DNA from: Andreprevotia lacus DSM 23236
GTDB taxonomy: Bacteria; Pseudomonadota; Gammaproteobacteria; Burkholderiales; Chitinibacteraceae
Assembly (NCBI RefSeq): GCF_900176275.1
Contig: NZ_FWXD01000005.1
Coordinates: forward strand, 147,543-211,542
Reading direction: 5' to 3'
DNA length: 64,000 nucleotides
Program-made: the position numbers and the translations under genes
Notes under the pieces: model-generated
What the model was told of the DNA's origin: nothing
The model's input: only the letters and a program-made list of their open reading frames with translations
The model's database searches: none
Shown here: in pieces, positions 11,311-20,610 of the stretch
Position numbering within the stretch: position 1 is the first letter of the stretch
Layout: the number at the start of each line of letters is the position of its first letter

Positions 11311-12263
11311 TTACGCTGTATGAGCTGGCCTGGTCGCACTATTGCGAAAAAGTGCGGCTGGCCCTCGCCTATAAAGGCGTGCCGTGGCGGCGCGTGGGCG
11401 ATAACGCGTTCAGCAAGGCCGGCATCCATGCGGTGGCCGGCGGCCAGCGCGTGCCGCGCCACGCCTTCCCCACCGTGCACGACGATGCCACCGGCGCGGT
11501 GGTGTTCGAATCGACGCCCATTCTCGATTACCTCGATCAGCGCTATCCGGATGCGCCGCTGCTCTACCCCGGTGACGCGGCCAACCGCGCCGCCATCCGG
11601 CAGCGGCTGATCGAGTTCGATACCCTGCTGGGCGTGCCGGCGCGGCGCTTTGGCTATACCCAGCTCATTCTTGAATGCCCCACCGTGCTGCCCTCGCTGT
11701 TTCTGGGTCAGATCGCCGGCGGCGTGTTCACCAAGCCCGGCCTGCGCTGGCTCACCGGCCACGTCCTTGGCATCTTGCTGACCAAGCGCTTTGCCTTCCA
11801 CCGCAGCGAGGCCATCGGCCTGTATGAGGGGCTGGAGCGCTATCTGCTCGATCTGGCTGCCGCGCTGGACGGGCGCGAGTTCGTGGTGGGCGAGGCGTTT
11901 TCCGCTGCCGACATCACGCTGGCCACGCATTTGCGGCCGCTGCTCATCGTCCCGTTCTTTGCCGAGCACCCCGGCCTGCAGGGGCTGTTTGCCCGCCAGC
12001 AGCAGGTGTTTGCCCAACTGGGCGCCGAGGCGGAATTCCCCTACCAGGCTGCCATTACCGCCGCTCGCCAGCACCGTGCTCCGGTGCGCCGCAAGCTGCG
12101 CGATGTGGCCGGCAGCCTGCCGCTGCAGCCCGCCGGCGCTCTGGCCGGCAATGATCAGAACAAGGTGTGGACGTGGAACATGGTGCTGCACCCGTGGTAT
12201 TACCTGGTCACGCTCAGGCGCAATAAGGCACGACTTGCGCTGGCCTCTTCACAGTACCGGTGA
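11307..12263 (+). CDS. Glutathione S-transferase-family protein
   Basis: The 318-residue protein starts with a thioredoxin-like GST domain (about residues 1-85) containing [17 protein letters not shown] and the glutathione-binding [16 protein letters not shown] helical GST C-terminal domain (about 100-240) follows. The last 60 residues are an extra tail ending in a [12 protein letters not shown] segment. The start is GTG at 11307, which overlaps the gcvP stop by four bases. Placement in the gcv operon is unusual; a detoxification role, perhaps of aldehydes from one-carbon metabolism, is a guess. The call to the superfamily is firm, the substrate is unknown. Confidence 0.85.
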
Positions 12264-12270
12264 CATAGCC

Positions 12271-12660
12271 ATGCAACGCGGCCTGCTGCATCATCTGTCC
12301 TTTGGTGTGCGCGATCTGGCACGCGCTGCGGCGTTTTATGATGCGGTGCTGGCCACCGTGGGCTACCGCCGCGTGTTCGAGAGCGACACTGCGGTGGGCT
12401 ATGGCCTGGTCGATGGGCAGGATGCCTTTTGCATCAAGGCGCGCGCCGGTGCGGCTGCGCCGGGGGCGGGGTTTCATCTGGCTTTTACCGCCCGCACGCG
12501 TGATGATGTGCACGCCTTTCATGCCGCTGCGCTGGCGCATGGCGGCCGCGACAACGGCGCCCCCGGCCTGCGCGCGCATTACGGCCCGCATTATTACGCG
12601 GCATTCATTACCGACCCCGATGGCTATGCCATCGAGATCGTCATCAACACCCCGGCTTGA
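12271..12660 (+). CDS. VOC (glyoxalase/bleomycin-resistance fold) family protein
   Basis: A 129-residue protein with two beta-alpha-beta-beta-beta modules. The module signatures are LHHLSFGVRDLARAAAFYDA at the N-terminus and AAFITDPDGYAIEIVI at the C-terminus, where the glutamate is a usual metal ligand. It may be a dioxygenase, lyase or binding protein; the VOC fold alone does not decide. The ATG at 12271 lies seven bases after the GST stop. Pairing of a GST with a VOC protein in one operon fits glutathione-linked detoxification such as handling of methylglyoxal-like aldehydes, but that is inference. Confidence 0.85.
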   Translation: MQRGLLHHLSFGVRDLARAAAFYDAVLATVGYRRVFESDTAVGYGLVDGQDAFCIKARAGAAAPGAGFHLAFTARTRDDVHAFHAAALAHGGRDNGAPGLRAHYGPHYYAAFITDPDGYAIEIVINTPA

Positions 12661-12703
12661 GCCTGCCGGCCCGGCCCCCACAAGAAACAAAAAGGAAACC
12701 GCC

Positions 12704-13213
12704 ATGACCATCACTACCCTCGTGCTGACCGTGCTGGGCGCAGACAAACCCGGTCTGGTCGAGCAACTGGCCGAAGTCGTCGCCGCGCACAAGGCCAACT
12801 GGCTGGAGTCGTCGATGAGCCGGCTGGCCGGCCAGTTTGCCGGCATCCTGCGCATCGAGCTGAACGGCGCCGACCGCGCCGCGCTGGAAGCCGCGCTGCA
12901 ACAGCTGCCCGATCTGCAGGTGGCGGTGGTTGAGGGCGGCGCGGCCGAGGAATACCCGATCGAGCTGATGCTGTCAGTCACCGCACACGACCGCATCGGC
13001 ATCGTGAAGGAAGTGACGCAGGTACTGGCCCGCCACGGCGTGAACGTCGACCAGCTCAGCACCGAAGTCGTGCCCGCGCCGATGTCGAGCGAGCCGCTGT
13101 TCCAGGCCGGCGCCGTGCTGCGCGCCCGCGCCGGTTTCGATGTGGATGCACTGCAGCGCGATCTGGAAGCGCTATCCGACGATCTGTTCGTCGAATTCGG
13201 CAGCGCGGACTAA
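12704..13213 (+). CDS. gcvR: GcvR-like double-ACT regulatory protein
   Basis: The 169-residue protein consists of two ACT domains, about residues 3-75 (LVLTVLGADKPGLVEQLAEV) and 88-160 (LMLSVTAHDRIGIVKEVTQV). This is the architecture of GcvR, which in enterobacteria binds glycine and antagonises the gcv activator GcvA. No gcvA is present here. The ATG at 12704 follows an AAAGGAAA ribosome-binding site. It is the last gene of the gcv operon, followed directly by a 113-bp repeat and a strong terminator. Being inside a riboswitch-driven operon suggests an extra layer of glycine feedback. Other double-ACT proteins exist, so the exact role is inferred. Confidence 0.8.
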   Translation: MTITTLVLTVLGADKPGLVEQLAEVVAAHKANWLESSMSRLAGQFAGILRIELNGADRAALEAALQQLPDLQVAVVEGGAAEEYPIELMLSVTAHDRIGIVKEVTQVLARHGVNVDQLSTEVVPAPMSSEPLFQAGAVLRARAGFDVDALQRDLEALSDDLFVEFGSAD

Positions 13214-13326
13214 GAGCCGCTACAAAACCCTGCTGGCGGCGTTACGCTCACTGGCCGTACGCCTTGTACTGTCTGCGTTTCGCGTGCCTTGCCAGCATCG
13301 CTACACTGGGCTTTGTTAGCGGCTCT
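13214..13326 (+). repeat. 113-bp hairpin repeat, family 1, copy 1
   Basis: The element starts at the base after the gcvR stop. Its ends are inverted repeats (left GAGCCGCTACAAAACCC, right complement GAGCCGCTAACAAAGCCC), with inner complementary segments TGCTGGC and GCCAGCA. The same element occurs at 15848 and 43413, with nearly identical cores. Confidence 0.9.
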
Positions 13327-13352
13327 AAGCCGCCGAACACAGCGCCGGACAG

Positions 13353-13380
13353 CAAAGACCCCGCCATGGCGGGGTCTTTG
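13353..13380. terminator. Bidirectional terminator between gcvR and the ydcF-like gene
   Basis: Perfect 13-bp arms (CAAAGACCCCGCC and its complement) with a 2-nt centre. It is flanked by A- and T-rich ends in both directions, so it can serve the gcv operon and the convergent gene. Confidence 0.85.
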
Positions 13381-13423
13381 TATGTGGCGGGCAGCTGCAA
13401 CCCAGTGGCGATACGGCAGGCGC

Positions 13424-14212
13424 TCAGTATTCGCCCAGCAGCCACGAGATGGCCACCGCAAAATACTCGCGCAGCCATGCGTTGTAGCGCGCAACGAGCG
13501 GCGTGGGCGCGCCGGCAGTCATCACGTTGCCGAAACCCTGGCGCTGGGCAATGCGCCCGGCGCGCCACATGTGGAAGTCGCTGCTGACCACCAGTACGGC
13601 ATCGCTATCGGGCTGGTGGCCATGCCTGGCGAGCACGCGATGGCTGAACAGCAGGTTTTCCTGGGTGCTGGTGCTGCGGTCTTCGCGCAGGATGCGGCTG
13701 TCGGCAATGCCATGCGCTAGCAAGTCGGTGCGCATCGCATCGGCCTCGCTCACGGCTTCGCTCAGCCCTTGGCCGCCGGATACCACCAATACCGCATGCG
13801 GATATTGCCCTGCCAGCTGCCGCGCCCGATTCAGGCGTGCCTGCAGCATCGGCGAAGGCCGGTCGCCATCGAGCCCCGAACCCAATACGATGATGGCGGA
13901 AGGCGCGACCGCCGGGGTGGCTAGTTGCTGTCGGGCCAGGTGCCAGAAAAACGCCAGCAGCGTGATCAGCCAGGCCAGCAAGAGCCAGCCCAGCGCCTGC
14001 CAGGCACGCTGGCGCCATACGGCTCGCTGCAGCCAGCCCTGCCAGCGGCGGGCCAGCAACACGGGTAACAGCAGTCCCAGCCCGAGGAACAAGGGCACCA
14101 GCGTACCGACATTGAGTTTGCCCGCCAGGCACCAGGCCAGGCCATCCAGCGCAAGCAGTGCGCCTGCCAGTATTTGCAGCCATTGCCGCGGGGATTGCTT
14201 GCCAAGCTGCAT
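13424..14212 (-). CDS. YdcF-like (DUF218) membrane protein
   Basis: A 262-residue protein with three hydrophobic segments near residues 12-30, 36-54 and 72-92, followed by a DUF218/YdcF domain (about residues 104-250). Domain landmarks are AIIVLGSGL, a PHAVLVVSGGQG strand-loop, the EADAM helix and EDRSTSTQENL, which is the best-conserved family motif. The same architecture occurs in ElyC/SanA-type envelope proteins involved in peptidoglycan precursor metabolism or vancomycin resistance at low temperature. The biochemical activity is not established. It is a stand-alone gene convergent with the gcv operon, sharing its terminator. Confidence 0.85.
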   Translation of the reverse strand: MQLGKQSPRQWLQILAGALLALDGLAWCLAGKLNVGTLVPLFLGLGLLLPVLLARRWQGWLQRAVWRQRAWQALGWLLLAWLITLLAFFWHLARQQLATPAVAPSAIIVLGSGLDGDRPSPMLQARLNRARQLAGQYPHAVLVVSGGQGLSEAVSEADAMRTDLLAHGIADSRILREDRSTSTQENLLFSHRVLARHGHQPDSDAVLVVSSDFHMWRAGRIAQRQGFGNVMTAGAPTPLVARYNAWLREYFAVAISWLLGEY

Positions 14213-14379
14213 GTGCCGGGGCCGCCACTAGGGAGTTGGATAGCCGCCGATTATGCGCAGCGCAGGCCACGGCGGCAAAACTGCCTGCAGTGCAGGCAGA
14301 AATCATGCCGTGTTGTGCGTGCCGCCATGCCGCGTGCGCGCGCTTTTTCGCCTGCCGGCCCGTAATCGCCGGGGCCGGC

Positions 14380-14409
14380 TTGGTGGGTGGCGCTAAGTCA
14401 CGGTAAAAT
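14380..14409 (+). promoter_or_regulatory. Candidate promoter of ychF
   Basis: TTGGTG (14380-14385) and TAAAAT (14404-14409) are 18 bp apart, 52 bp before the ychF start. The -35 box is poor. The -10 region GGTAAAATCAT followed by a T-run is repeated upstream of hemC on the other strand (47870-47875). Confidence 0.4.
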
Positions 14410-14460
14410 CATCGTTTTTCCGGGGCGGCCTGTTGCTGCTCCTGCAAACAGGAATACAGC

Positions 14461-15552
14461 ATGAGCCTCAAATGCGGCATCGTCGGCCTGCCCAACGTCG
14501 GCAAGTCCACGCTTTTCAACGCCTTGACCAAGGCCGGCATCGAAGCCGCCAACTACCCGTTCTGCACCATCGAGCCCAATGTCGGCATCGTCGAAGTGCC
14601 GGATGCGCGCCTGCAGCAGCTGGCCGGCATCATCAATCCGCAGAAAATCGTGCCGGCCATCGTCGAATTCGTCGACATCGCCGGTCTGGTGGCGGGTGCT
14701 TCCAAGGGTGAGGGCCTGGGTAACCAGTTCCTCGCCAACATCCGCGAGACCGATGCCATCGTCAACGTGGTACGCTGCTTCAACGACGACAACATCATCC
14801 ACGTGGCCGGCCGCATCGACCCGATCGACGACATCATCGTGATCGGCACCGAGCTGGCGCTGGCCGACCTCGCCACGGTGGAAAAAGCCATCCAGCGCGA
14901 AGGCAAAAAGGCCAAGTCGGGCGACAAGGACGCGATTGCGCAAATCAAGGTGCTGGAAAAGCTGCTGCCGCACCTGAACGAAGGCAAGCCCGCGCGCTCG
15001 GCCGGGCTGTCCGATGACGACAAGCTGGCGATCAAGTCGCTGTGCCTGCTCACCATCAAGCCGGCCATGTACGTGGCCAACGTGGCCGAAGACGGCTTCC
15101 AGAACAACCCGCTGCTGGACAAGGTCACCGCGCACGCCCAGGCCGAAGGCGCACCGGTGGTGGCCGTCTGCGCCGCCATCGAATCGGAAATCGCCGAGCT
15201 GGACGACGCCGACAAGATCGAATTCCTGTCCGAACTGGGCCTGGAAGAGCCGGGCCTGAACCGCCTGATCCGCGCCGGCTTCCAGTTGCTGGGCCTGCAG
15301 ACCTACTTCACCGCCGGTGTGAAGGAAGTACGCGCTTGGACCATCCACGTCGGCGATACCGCCCCGCAAGCGGCCGGCGTGATCCACACCGACTTCGAAC
15401 GCGGCTTCATCCGCGCACAAACCATCGGCTTCGACGACTTCATCCAGTACAAGGGTGAACAAGGCGCCAAGGAAGCCGGCAAGATGCGCGCCGAAGGCAA
15501 GGAATACGTGGTGAAGGATGGCGACGTGCTGAACTTCCTGTTCAACGTCTGA
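14461..15552 (+). CDS. ychF: Redox-regulated ATPase YchF (Obg-like)
   Basis: A 363-residue translation-associated P-loop protein of the Obg family. The Walker A is [18 protein letters not shown] with K15, and the switch region is [20 protein letters not shown]. The G4 position reads NVAE rather than NKxD, which in this family goes with ATP rather than GTP preference. A coiled-coil helical insertion covers about residues 130-200 and a C-terminal TGS domain about 280-363. All landmarks and the length are typical. It is a single gene with its own terminator 64 bp downstream. Confidence 0.97.
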   Translation: MSLKCGIVGLPNVGKSTLFNALTKAGIEAANYPFCTIEPNVGIVEVPDARLQQLAGIINPQKIVPAIVEFVDIAGLVAGASKGEGLGNQFLANIRETDAIVNVVRCFNDDNIIHVAGRIDPIDDIIVIGTELALADLATVEKAIQREGKKAKSGDKDAIAQIKVLEKLLPHLNEGKPARSAGLSDDDKLAIKSLCLLTIKPAMYVANVAEDGFQNNPLLDKVTAHAQAEGAPVVAVCAAIESEIAELDDADKIEFLSELGLEEPGLNRLIRAGFQLLGLQTYFTAGVKEVRAWTIHVGDTAPQAAGVIHTDFERGFIRAQTIGFDDFIQYKGEQGAKEAGKMRAEGKEYVVKDGDVLNFLFNV

Positions 15553-15616
15553 TTCAAGCAAACCGGTTCAGGTGTATGCATTCCAGCGTGCAGACGTGGC
15601 ACCCAGAGCGATGCGC

Positions 15617-15644
15617 AGCCCCGTGAAGACGGGGCTTTTTCTTT
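15617..15644 (+). terminator. Intrinsic terminator of ychF
   Basis: Arms AGCCCCGT and ACGGGGCT with a 4-nt GAAG loop are followed by TTTTCTTT. Confidence 0.88.
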
Positions 15645-15847
15645 CCCAACCACATTCGCTACCCCGAAGTCTGCTGCTGGTGCAATGCAGCCGGGGCTGG
15701 CTTTTATCTTGAGGCAAGTTAAACGACTCGACCTTTGGCGATGGAAATACCGGCTGTGCGGCAAACAGAGCCGTTACGGAGTCGGAGGCGATTCCGCCCT
15801 GCCCAGGTTAAGGGAGGCAGTTGAAGCCACCCGCAAGTCACTGCCTG

Positions 15848-15960
15848 GAGCGGCTAGCAAAACCCTGCTGGCGGCGTTACGCTCACTGGCCGTACGCCTT
15901 GTACTGGCTGCGTTTCGCGTGCCTTGCCAGCACGGCTACACTGGGTTTTGTCAGCCGCTC
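15848..15960 (+). repeat. 113-bp hairpin repeat, family 1, copy 2
   Basis: Terminal inverted repeat of 18 bp: left GAGCGGCTAGCAAAACCC, right complement GAGCGGCTGACAAAACCC. The core is almost identical to copies at 13214 and 43413. It lies about 300 bp downstream of ychF in the same sense. Confidence 0.9.
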
Positions 15961-16362
15961 TTATTGCTTGCAAGCAATAAGTAATTCATCAGGGCAATCG
16001 CGTGGCTGCGTCTTCCGTGAAGCCCTGGCTGCAGTTGTGTCGCATTGATAAGATGCCCGCTTTATTTGGTTACGCCGATCAGGGCGCTTGATCTGAAGCG
16101 CTGCGTCGCTGGTATTCGCCGCCCCGGTGACCGGGGCGGCGCTAACCGGCAAGGATGTGCCAACCGCTTGATTTCCTTCGATGACTACGAGGGCCGCAGT
16201 GCTGTCCGGTTGGCAAGCGCCCAGTCCGTCGCGCGCACTGCGAGCGATGGAAGGCTGCGGGCTGGTGGCGCTGAAAAATATGTGCGAGATCGAACCGATT
16301 GCACTGGCGACCAGTTTCAAAATGCTGATTAACCGAAGAACGACGCGATGAAGGGGGTGGCA
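15961..16362. other. Intergenic stretch before the hsd operon, with a 25-bp perfect palindrome
   Basis: About 400 bp hold no gene I can support. At 16117-16141 there is a GC-only palindrome with 12-bp arms (CGCCGCCCCGGT and its complement) around a single G. The rest may be a decayed gene or the left edge of the restriction island; no integrase, att repeat or consensus promoter is visible. Confidence 0.5.
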
Positions 16363-18762
16363 ATGCAAGAGGGCGTGATCACCGAAGCGGATACCTGCCG
16401 CGAATTTGTCACTCCCCGTTTGGTGGAGGCTGGCTGGGGTACTGCACCGCACGCCATCGGGGAGCAGCGCAGCTTCACCAATGGGCGGATCATCGTCGCT
16501 GGCGGCAAGGTACGGCGCGGCAAGCAAAAGCGGGCTGACTACCTTCTGTACTACCGCCGTGACTACCCCCTGGCTGTGGTCGAAGCCAAGGAAATCGGCC
16601 TCCCTGCCGAAACCGGCGTTCAGCAGGCGCGCGAGTACGCCGAGATTCTCGGCCTCAAGTTCGCCTACGCCACCAACGGCCACCGCATCATCGAGATCGA
16701 CTACACCACCGGCACCGAACGCGAGGTGGATCGCTACGCCACCCCCGACGAGCTGTTTGCCAGGTTGGCCGCCGCGACGCAATTGCCAGCATCGACGGCC
16801 CCTTGCTTGCTGGAACCGTTCAATCTTGTATCTGGCAAGGTGCCCCGCTATTACCAGCAGATTGCGATCCACCGGGTAATTGAGTCGATCCTGCTCGGAC
16901 AGAAACGCATCCTTGCCACACTGGCCACCGGCACAGGCAAGACCTGCGTCGCCTTCCAGATTTGCTGGAAGCTGTGGAGCAGCCGCTGGAACCGAACCGG
17001 CGAGCACCGCCGCCCCAAGATTCTGTTCCTGGCCGACCGCAACATCCTGGTGGATGACCCGATGGCCAAGATGTTCGCGCCCTTTGGCGATGCCCGGCAC
17101 AAGATTACGGGCGGGGACACCAGCCAGAGCCGCGATATGTATTTTGGTATCTACCAAGCGCTGACCACGGCCAGCGCTGACGTGTTCCGGCAATACCGCC
17201 CTGACTTCTTCGACCTGATCATCATCGACGAATGCCATCGCGGTTCCAGCCGCGATGAGAGCGCCTGGCGCGCCGTGCTCGATTACTTCGAGCCGGCTGT
17301 GCAATTCGGCATGACAGCCACGCCCTTGCGCGAAGAATCCCGCGACAGCTACGAATACTTCGGCAATCCGGTTTACACCTACAGCCTGCGCCAGGGCATC
17401 GAGGATGGCTTCCTCGCCCCCTATCGGGTGCATCGCGTCATCACCACGGTCGATGCTGCCGGATGGCGCCCCAGCAAAGATGAACTGGACCGCTACGGCC
17501 GCGAAGTGCCCGACGAGGAATACCAGACCAAGGACTTCGAGCGCGTAGTGGCCTTACGCTCCCGTACGCGGGCCATGGCCAAGCACCTGACCGATCTGCT
17601 CAAGGGCACCGACCGGTTCGCCAAGACCCTCGTGTTCTGCGTCGATCAGGAACACGCGGCCGAGATGCGGCAGGAGTTGGTGAATCTGAACAGTGACCTC
17701 GTCAAGCAGTATCCCGACTACGTCTGCCGCGTCACTGCTGATGAGGGCGCGATTGGCCTCACCCATTTATCGCACTTCCAGGACGTGGATAAGCCCACGC
17801 CCGTTATCCTCACCACATCCCAGTTGCTGACCACGGGCGTTGACGCCGAGATGGTCAAAAACGTGGTGCTGGCACGTGTAGTGGGCTCTCGCGCCGAGTT
17901 CAAGCAGATTGTTGGTCGCGGCACGCGACTAAAGGTCGATTACGGCAAGGAATACTTCAACATCATCGACTTCACCGGTACGGCCACCCACCACTTTGCC
18001 GACCCGGATTTCGATGGTGACCCGGAGCGAATCGAAGAGGTGACCGTCAATGATTCCGGCGAAGTCGTCGAGGCTGTCGCAGAAGAAATTCCTGGCGTTG
18101 CCGAGCCCGAAGCCGAGTACGTGGTGGAGCCGGAACAGAACGGCGAATCGGGGGGCGGCGACATCCTCTCTGATCCACCGGCCGAGCCACGCAAGTTCTA
18201 CGTTGACGGCGGCGAAGTCGAAGTCATTGGCCATCTGGTCTACGACCTTGATACCGATGGCAAGAAGCTGCAGGTGGTCAAGTACACCGAATACTCCGGC
18301 CGCGCCGTCCGCACCCTGTACCCCACGCGCGAGGCGCTGCAATCGGCCTGGGCCAACCCCGACACCCGCGCCGAGGTGTTGCGCGAGTTGACTGATCGCG
18401 GCATCAGCTTTGAAGAGCTGGCCTCCAGTAGTGAACAGCCCGACGCCGATCCATTCGACCTGCTATGCCATTTAGCCTGGAACGCGCCGCTGCTCACCCG
18501 TCGCCAGCGCGCCGAGGCGGCCAGGCGCCAAGCCCAAGAGCTTTTCGCCCAACACGGCGATACCGCTCGTGAAATCCTTACGCTGCTGCTCGACCGCTAC
18601 ATCGAGCGCGGCATCCTGCAATTCAATGCGCTGTCCGAGCTGATGAAGGTGCAACCCTTCGACCGTTTCGGCAGTCCTTCCGAGATTGCCACCCGCCACT
18701 TCGGCGGCGTGCGGGGCATGAAGGACGCCATATCCCGGCTCCAGACGGCGCTTTACCAATAA
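16363..18762 (+). CDS. hsdR: Type I restriction enzyme R subunit
   Basis: The 799-residue motor and nuclease subunit cuts DNA lacking host methylation. An N-terminal PD-(D/E)xK nuclease reads D59 in RADYLLYY and E74/K76 in VVEAK. The translocase follows: Walker A TLATGTGKT (K193), DECH box (residues 289-292), GMTATPLRE, and motif VI QIVGRGTRL. A long acidic stretch precedes the helical C-terminus that docks on HsdM. The ATG at 16363 is preferred over 16348 because AGGGGG lies five bases before it. It is shorter than EcoKI HsdR but fits other subfamilies. First gene of the operon; hsdM follows after 15 bp. Confidence 0.95.
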   Translation: MQEGVITEADTCREFVTPRLVEAGWGTAPHAIGEQRSFTNGRIIVAGGKVRRGKQKRADYLLYYRRDYPLAVVEAKEIGLPAETGVQQAREYAEILGLKFAYATNGHRIIEIDYTTGTEREVDRYATPDELFARLAAATQLPASTAPCLLEPFNLVSGKVPRYYQQIAIHRVIESILLGQKRILATLATGTGKTCVAFQICWKLWSSRWNRTGEHRRPKILFLADRNILVDDPMAKMFAPFGDARHKITGGDTSQSRDMYFGIYQALTTASADVFRQYRPDFFDLIIIDECHRGSSRDESAWRAVLDYFEPAVQFGMTATPLREESRDSYEYFGNPVYTYSLRQGIEDGFLAPYRVHRVITTVDAAGWRPSKDELDRYGREVPDEEYQTKDFERVVALRSRTRAMAKHLTDLLKGTDRFAKTLVFCVDQEHAAEMRQELVNLNSDLVKQYPDYVCRVTADEGAIGLTHLSHFQDVDKPTPVILTTSQLLTTGVDAEMVKNVVLARVVGSRAEFKQIVGRGTRLKVDYGKEYFNIIDFTGTATHHFADPDFDGDPERIEEVTVNDSGEVVEAVAEEIPGVAEPEAEYVVEPEQNGESGGGDILSDPPAEPRKFYVDGGEVEVIGHLVYDLDTDGKKLQVVKYTEYSGRAVRTLYPTREALQSAWANPDTRAEVLRELTDRGISFEELASSSEQPDADPFDLLCHLAWNAPLLTRRQRAEAARRQAQELFAQHGDTAREILTLLLDRYIERGILQFNALSELMKVQPFDRFGSPSEIATRHFGGVRGMKDAISRLQTALYQ

Positions 18763-18777
18763 CGAGAACCAGCTTTA

Positions 18778-20610
18778 ATGGCCAAGACCACCACGCCAAC
18801 TGGCGAGAAAAAGACGCGAGCACCACGCAAAGCCAAGGCGCCACTCACTACCCGAGAAAACCTCTCGGCGCTGATCGGCACTGCCCGCAAGATTCTGCGC
18901 AAGGACAAAGGGCTCAATGGCGACGTGGATCGCCTGCCGCTGCTGACCTGGGTAATGTTCCTCAAGTTCCTTGACGACCTCGAAATCGTGCACGAGGAAG
19001 AGGCCGAACTCGACGGCAAGCGCTATCAGCCCATCATCGAAGCGCCCTACCGCTGGCGCGACTGGGCGGCCAGAGAAGACGGCATCTCCGGTGATGAACT
19101 GCTGGCCTTTATCAGCCAGGAATTCGCTGTGCGCGCTGACGGCAATGCCGGCAGGGGCCTGTTCGCCTATTTGCGTGGTCTTGCGGGTGAGGGCGAAAAA
19201 GGCAGCCAGCGTGAAGTCATCGCCAATGTGTTCAAGGGCGTGCAGAACCGCATGGTCAGTGGCTACCTGCTGCGCGACATCATCAACAAGATCAACGGCA
19301 TCCATTTCTCGGCCAGCGAGGAAATCCACACCCTCTCGCACCTGTACGAATCCATGCTGCGCGAGATGCGCGATGCAGCGGGCGATGCCGGCGAGTTCTA
19401 CACACCGCGCCCGGTCGTGCGCTTTATGGTGCAAGTGACTGATCCGCGTTTGGACGAAACAGTGCTTGATCCGGCTTGTGGCACGGGCGGCTTTCTGGTC
19501 GAGGCCTACGACCATATCGCGCCACAGGTGGCCACACCAGACCAGCGCCGCGCCTTGCAGTGCGACACCCTGTATGGGCAGGAAGCCAAGCCGCTACCCT
19601 ACATGCTGGCGCAGATGAACCTGTTGCTGCACGGCCTGGAAGCACCGCAGATCGCCTATGGCAACACGCTGGAGCGGCGGATCAACGAGATCGGCCACGG
19701 CGAGCGCGTGGACGTGATCCTTACCAACCCGCCCTTTGGCGGCGAGGAAGAGGTCGGCATCAAAGCCAACTTCCCACCCAATATGCAGACGGCGGAAACC
19801 ACGCTGCTGTTCCTGCAGTACGTCATGCGCAAGCTGCGCGTGGCCGGTGCTCCGGTGCCAGGCGGCAAACCGGCTGCCCGTGGCGGCCGTGCCGCCGTGG
19901 TCGTGCCCAATGGCACCCTGTTTGGTGATGGCGTCTGCGCCGTCATCAAGGAGGAGATGCTCAAGGAATTCAGGCTGCACACCATCGTGCGCCTGCCGCA
20001 GGGCGTGTTCGCGCCCTATACCGACATCCCGGCCAACCTGCTGTTCTTCGAGCGTGGCGGCCCGACCGACACCATCTGGTATTACGAGCTGCCGCTGCCG
20101 GAAGGCCGCAAGAAGTACAGCAAGACGGCCCCCTTGCAGTTCGAGGAATTCGCGCAGGCAACATCGTGGTGGAACAACCGGGAGGAAGGCCCGCAGGCCT
20201 GGAAGGTGGACTTTGCCGCCAAGCGCGCAGCCGCCGTCGAGGCCGCCACGCCGCATTGGCAAAAAGCCGAGGCCGCGCGCAATGCCGCCATCGCCCTGGG
20301 CAAGCCCATCCGCGAGCTGGAGCAAACCATTCAGGCGGCCACGAATGGCAACAAGGCAGCCCTGCAAGATCAACTGCGCGCCTTGAAGGCCGAGCAGCAA
20401 GCCCATGAGCAATCAGCCAAGGTGGCACAGGCCGAAGGTGACAGCCTGTACTGGCCCATTTACAACCTGGACATCAAGAACCCGCACGCCCGCGCCGGAC
20501 TGGAGCACGCCGACCCGAAAGACCTGATTGCCGCCATGCGCAGCCACGAGGCCGAGGTCATGCGCCTGCTGGGTGAGATTGAGGCCTTGGTCGCCGAGGT
20601 GCAGGCATGA
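18778..20610 (+). CDS. hsdM: Type I DNA N6-adenine methyltransferase subunit
   Basis: The 610-residue M subunit methylates adenine with S-adenosylmethionine, and with HsdS forms the core of the enzyme. The AdoMet motif I is DPACGTGGFL from residue 231, and the catalytic motif IV is NPPFGG from N317. An N-terminal helical domain (about residues 30-180) contains LPLLTWVMFLKFLDDLE, typical of HsdM_N. The C-terminal part (about residues 470-560) has an Ala/Glu/Lys-rich coiled coil. Its ATGA overlaps the next gene. All residues needed for activity are intact. Confidence 0.96.
   Translation: MAKTTTPTGEKKTRAPRKAKAPLTTRENLSALIGTARKILRKDKGLNGDVDRLPLLTWVMFLKFLDDLEIVHEEEAELDGKRYQPIIEAPYRWRDWAAREDGISGDELLAFISQEFAVRADGNAGRGLFAYLRGLAGEGEKGSQREVIANVFKGVQNRMVSGYLLRDIINKINGIHFSASEEIHTLSHLYESMLREMRDAAGDAGEFYTPRPVVRFMVQVTDPRLDETVLDPACGTGGFLVEAYDHIAPQVATPDQRRALQCDTLYGQEAKPLPYMLAQMNLLLHGLEAPQIAYGNTLERRINEIGHGERVDVILTNPPFGGEEEVGIKANFPPNMQTAETTLLFLQYVMRKLRVAGAPVPGGKPAARGGRAAVVVPNGTLFGDGVCAVIKEEMLKEFRLHTIVRLPQGVFAPYTDIPANLLFFERGGPTDTIWYYELPLPEGRKKYSKTAPLQFEEFAQATSWWNNREEGPQAWKVDFAAKRAAAVEAATPHWQKAEAARNAAIALGKPIRELEQTIQAATNGNKAALQDQLRALKAEQQAHEQSAKVAQAEGDSLYWPIYNLDIKNPHARAGLEHADPKDLIAAMRSHEAEVMRLLGEIEALVAEVQA

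Noticed and set aside
13214..13326. Family-1 repeats as small protein genes (frames through all three copies encode similar peptides)
   Set aside because: Peptide similarity follows DNA identity; there is no consistent start codon or ribosome-binding site and the ends pair as hairpins.
16045..16332. 95-codon plus-strand frame before hsdR
   Set aside because: No ribosome-binding site, no recognisable motif, and amino-acid composition of random GC-rich DNA.
15961..17433. Long minus-strand frame over the 5' half of hsdR and its upstream region
   Set aside because: Most of it is antisense to hsdR. The non-overlapping 5' part has no family match I can name.
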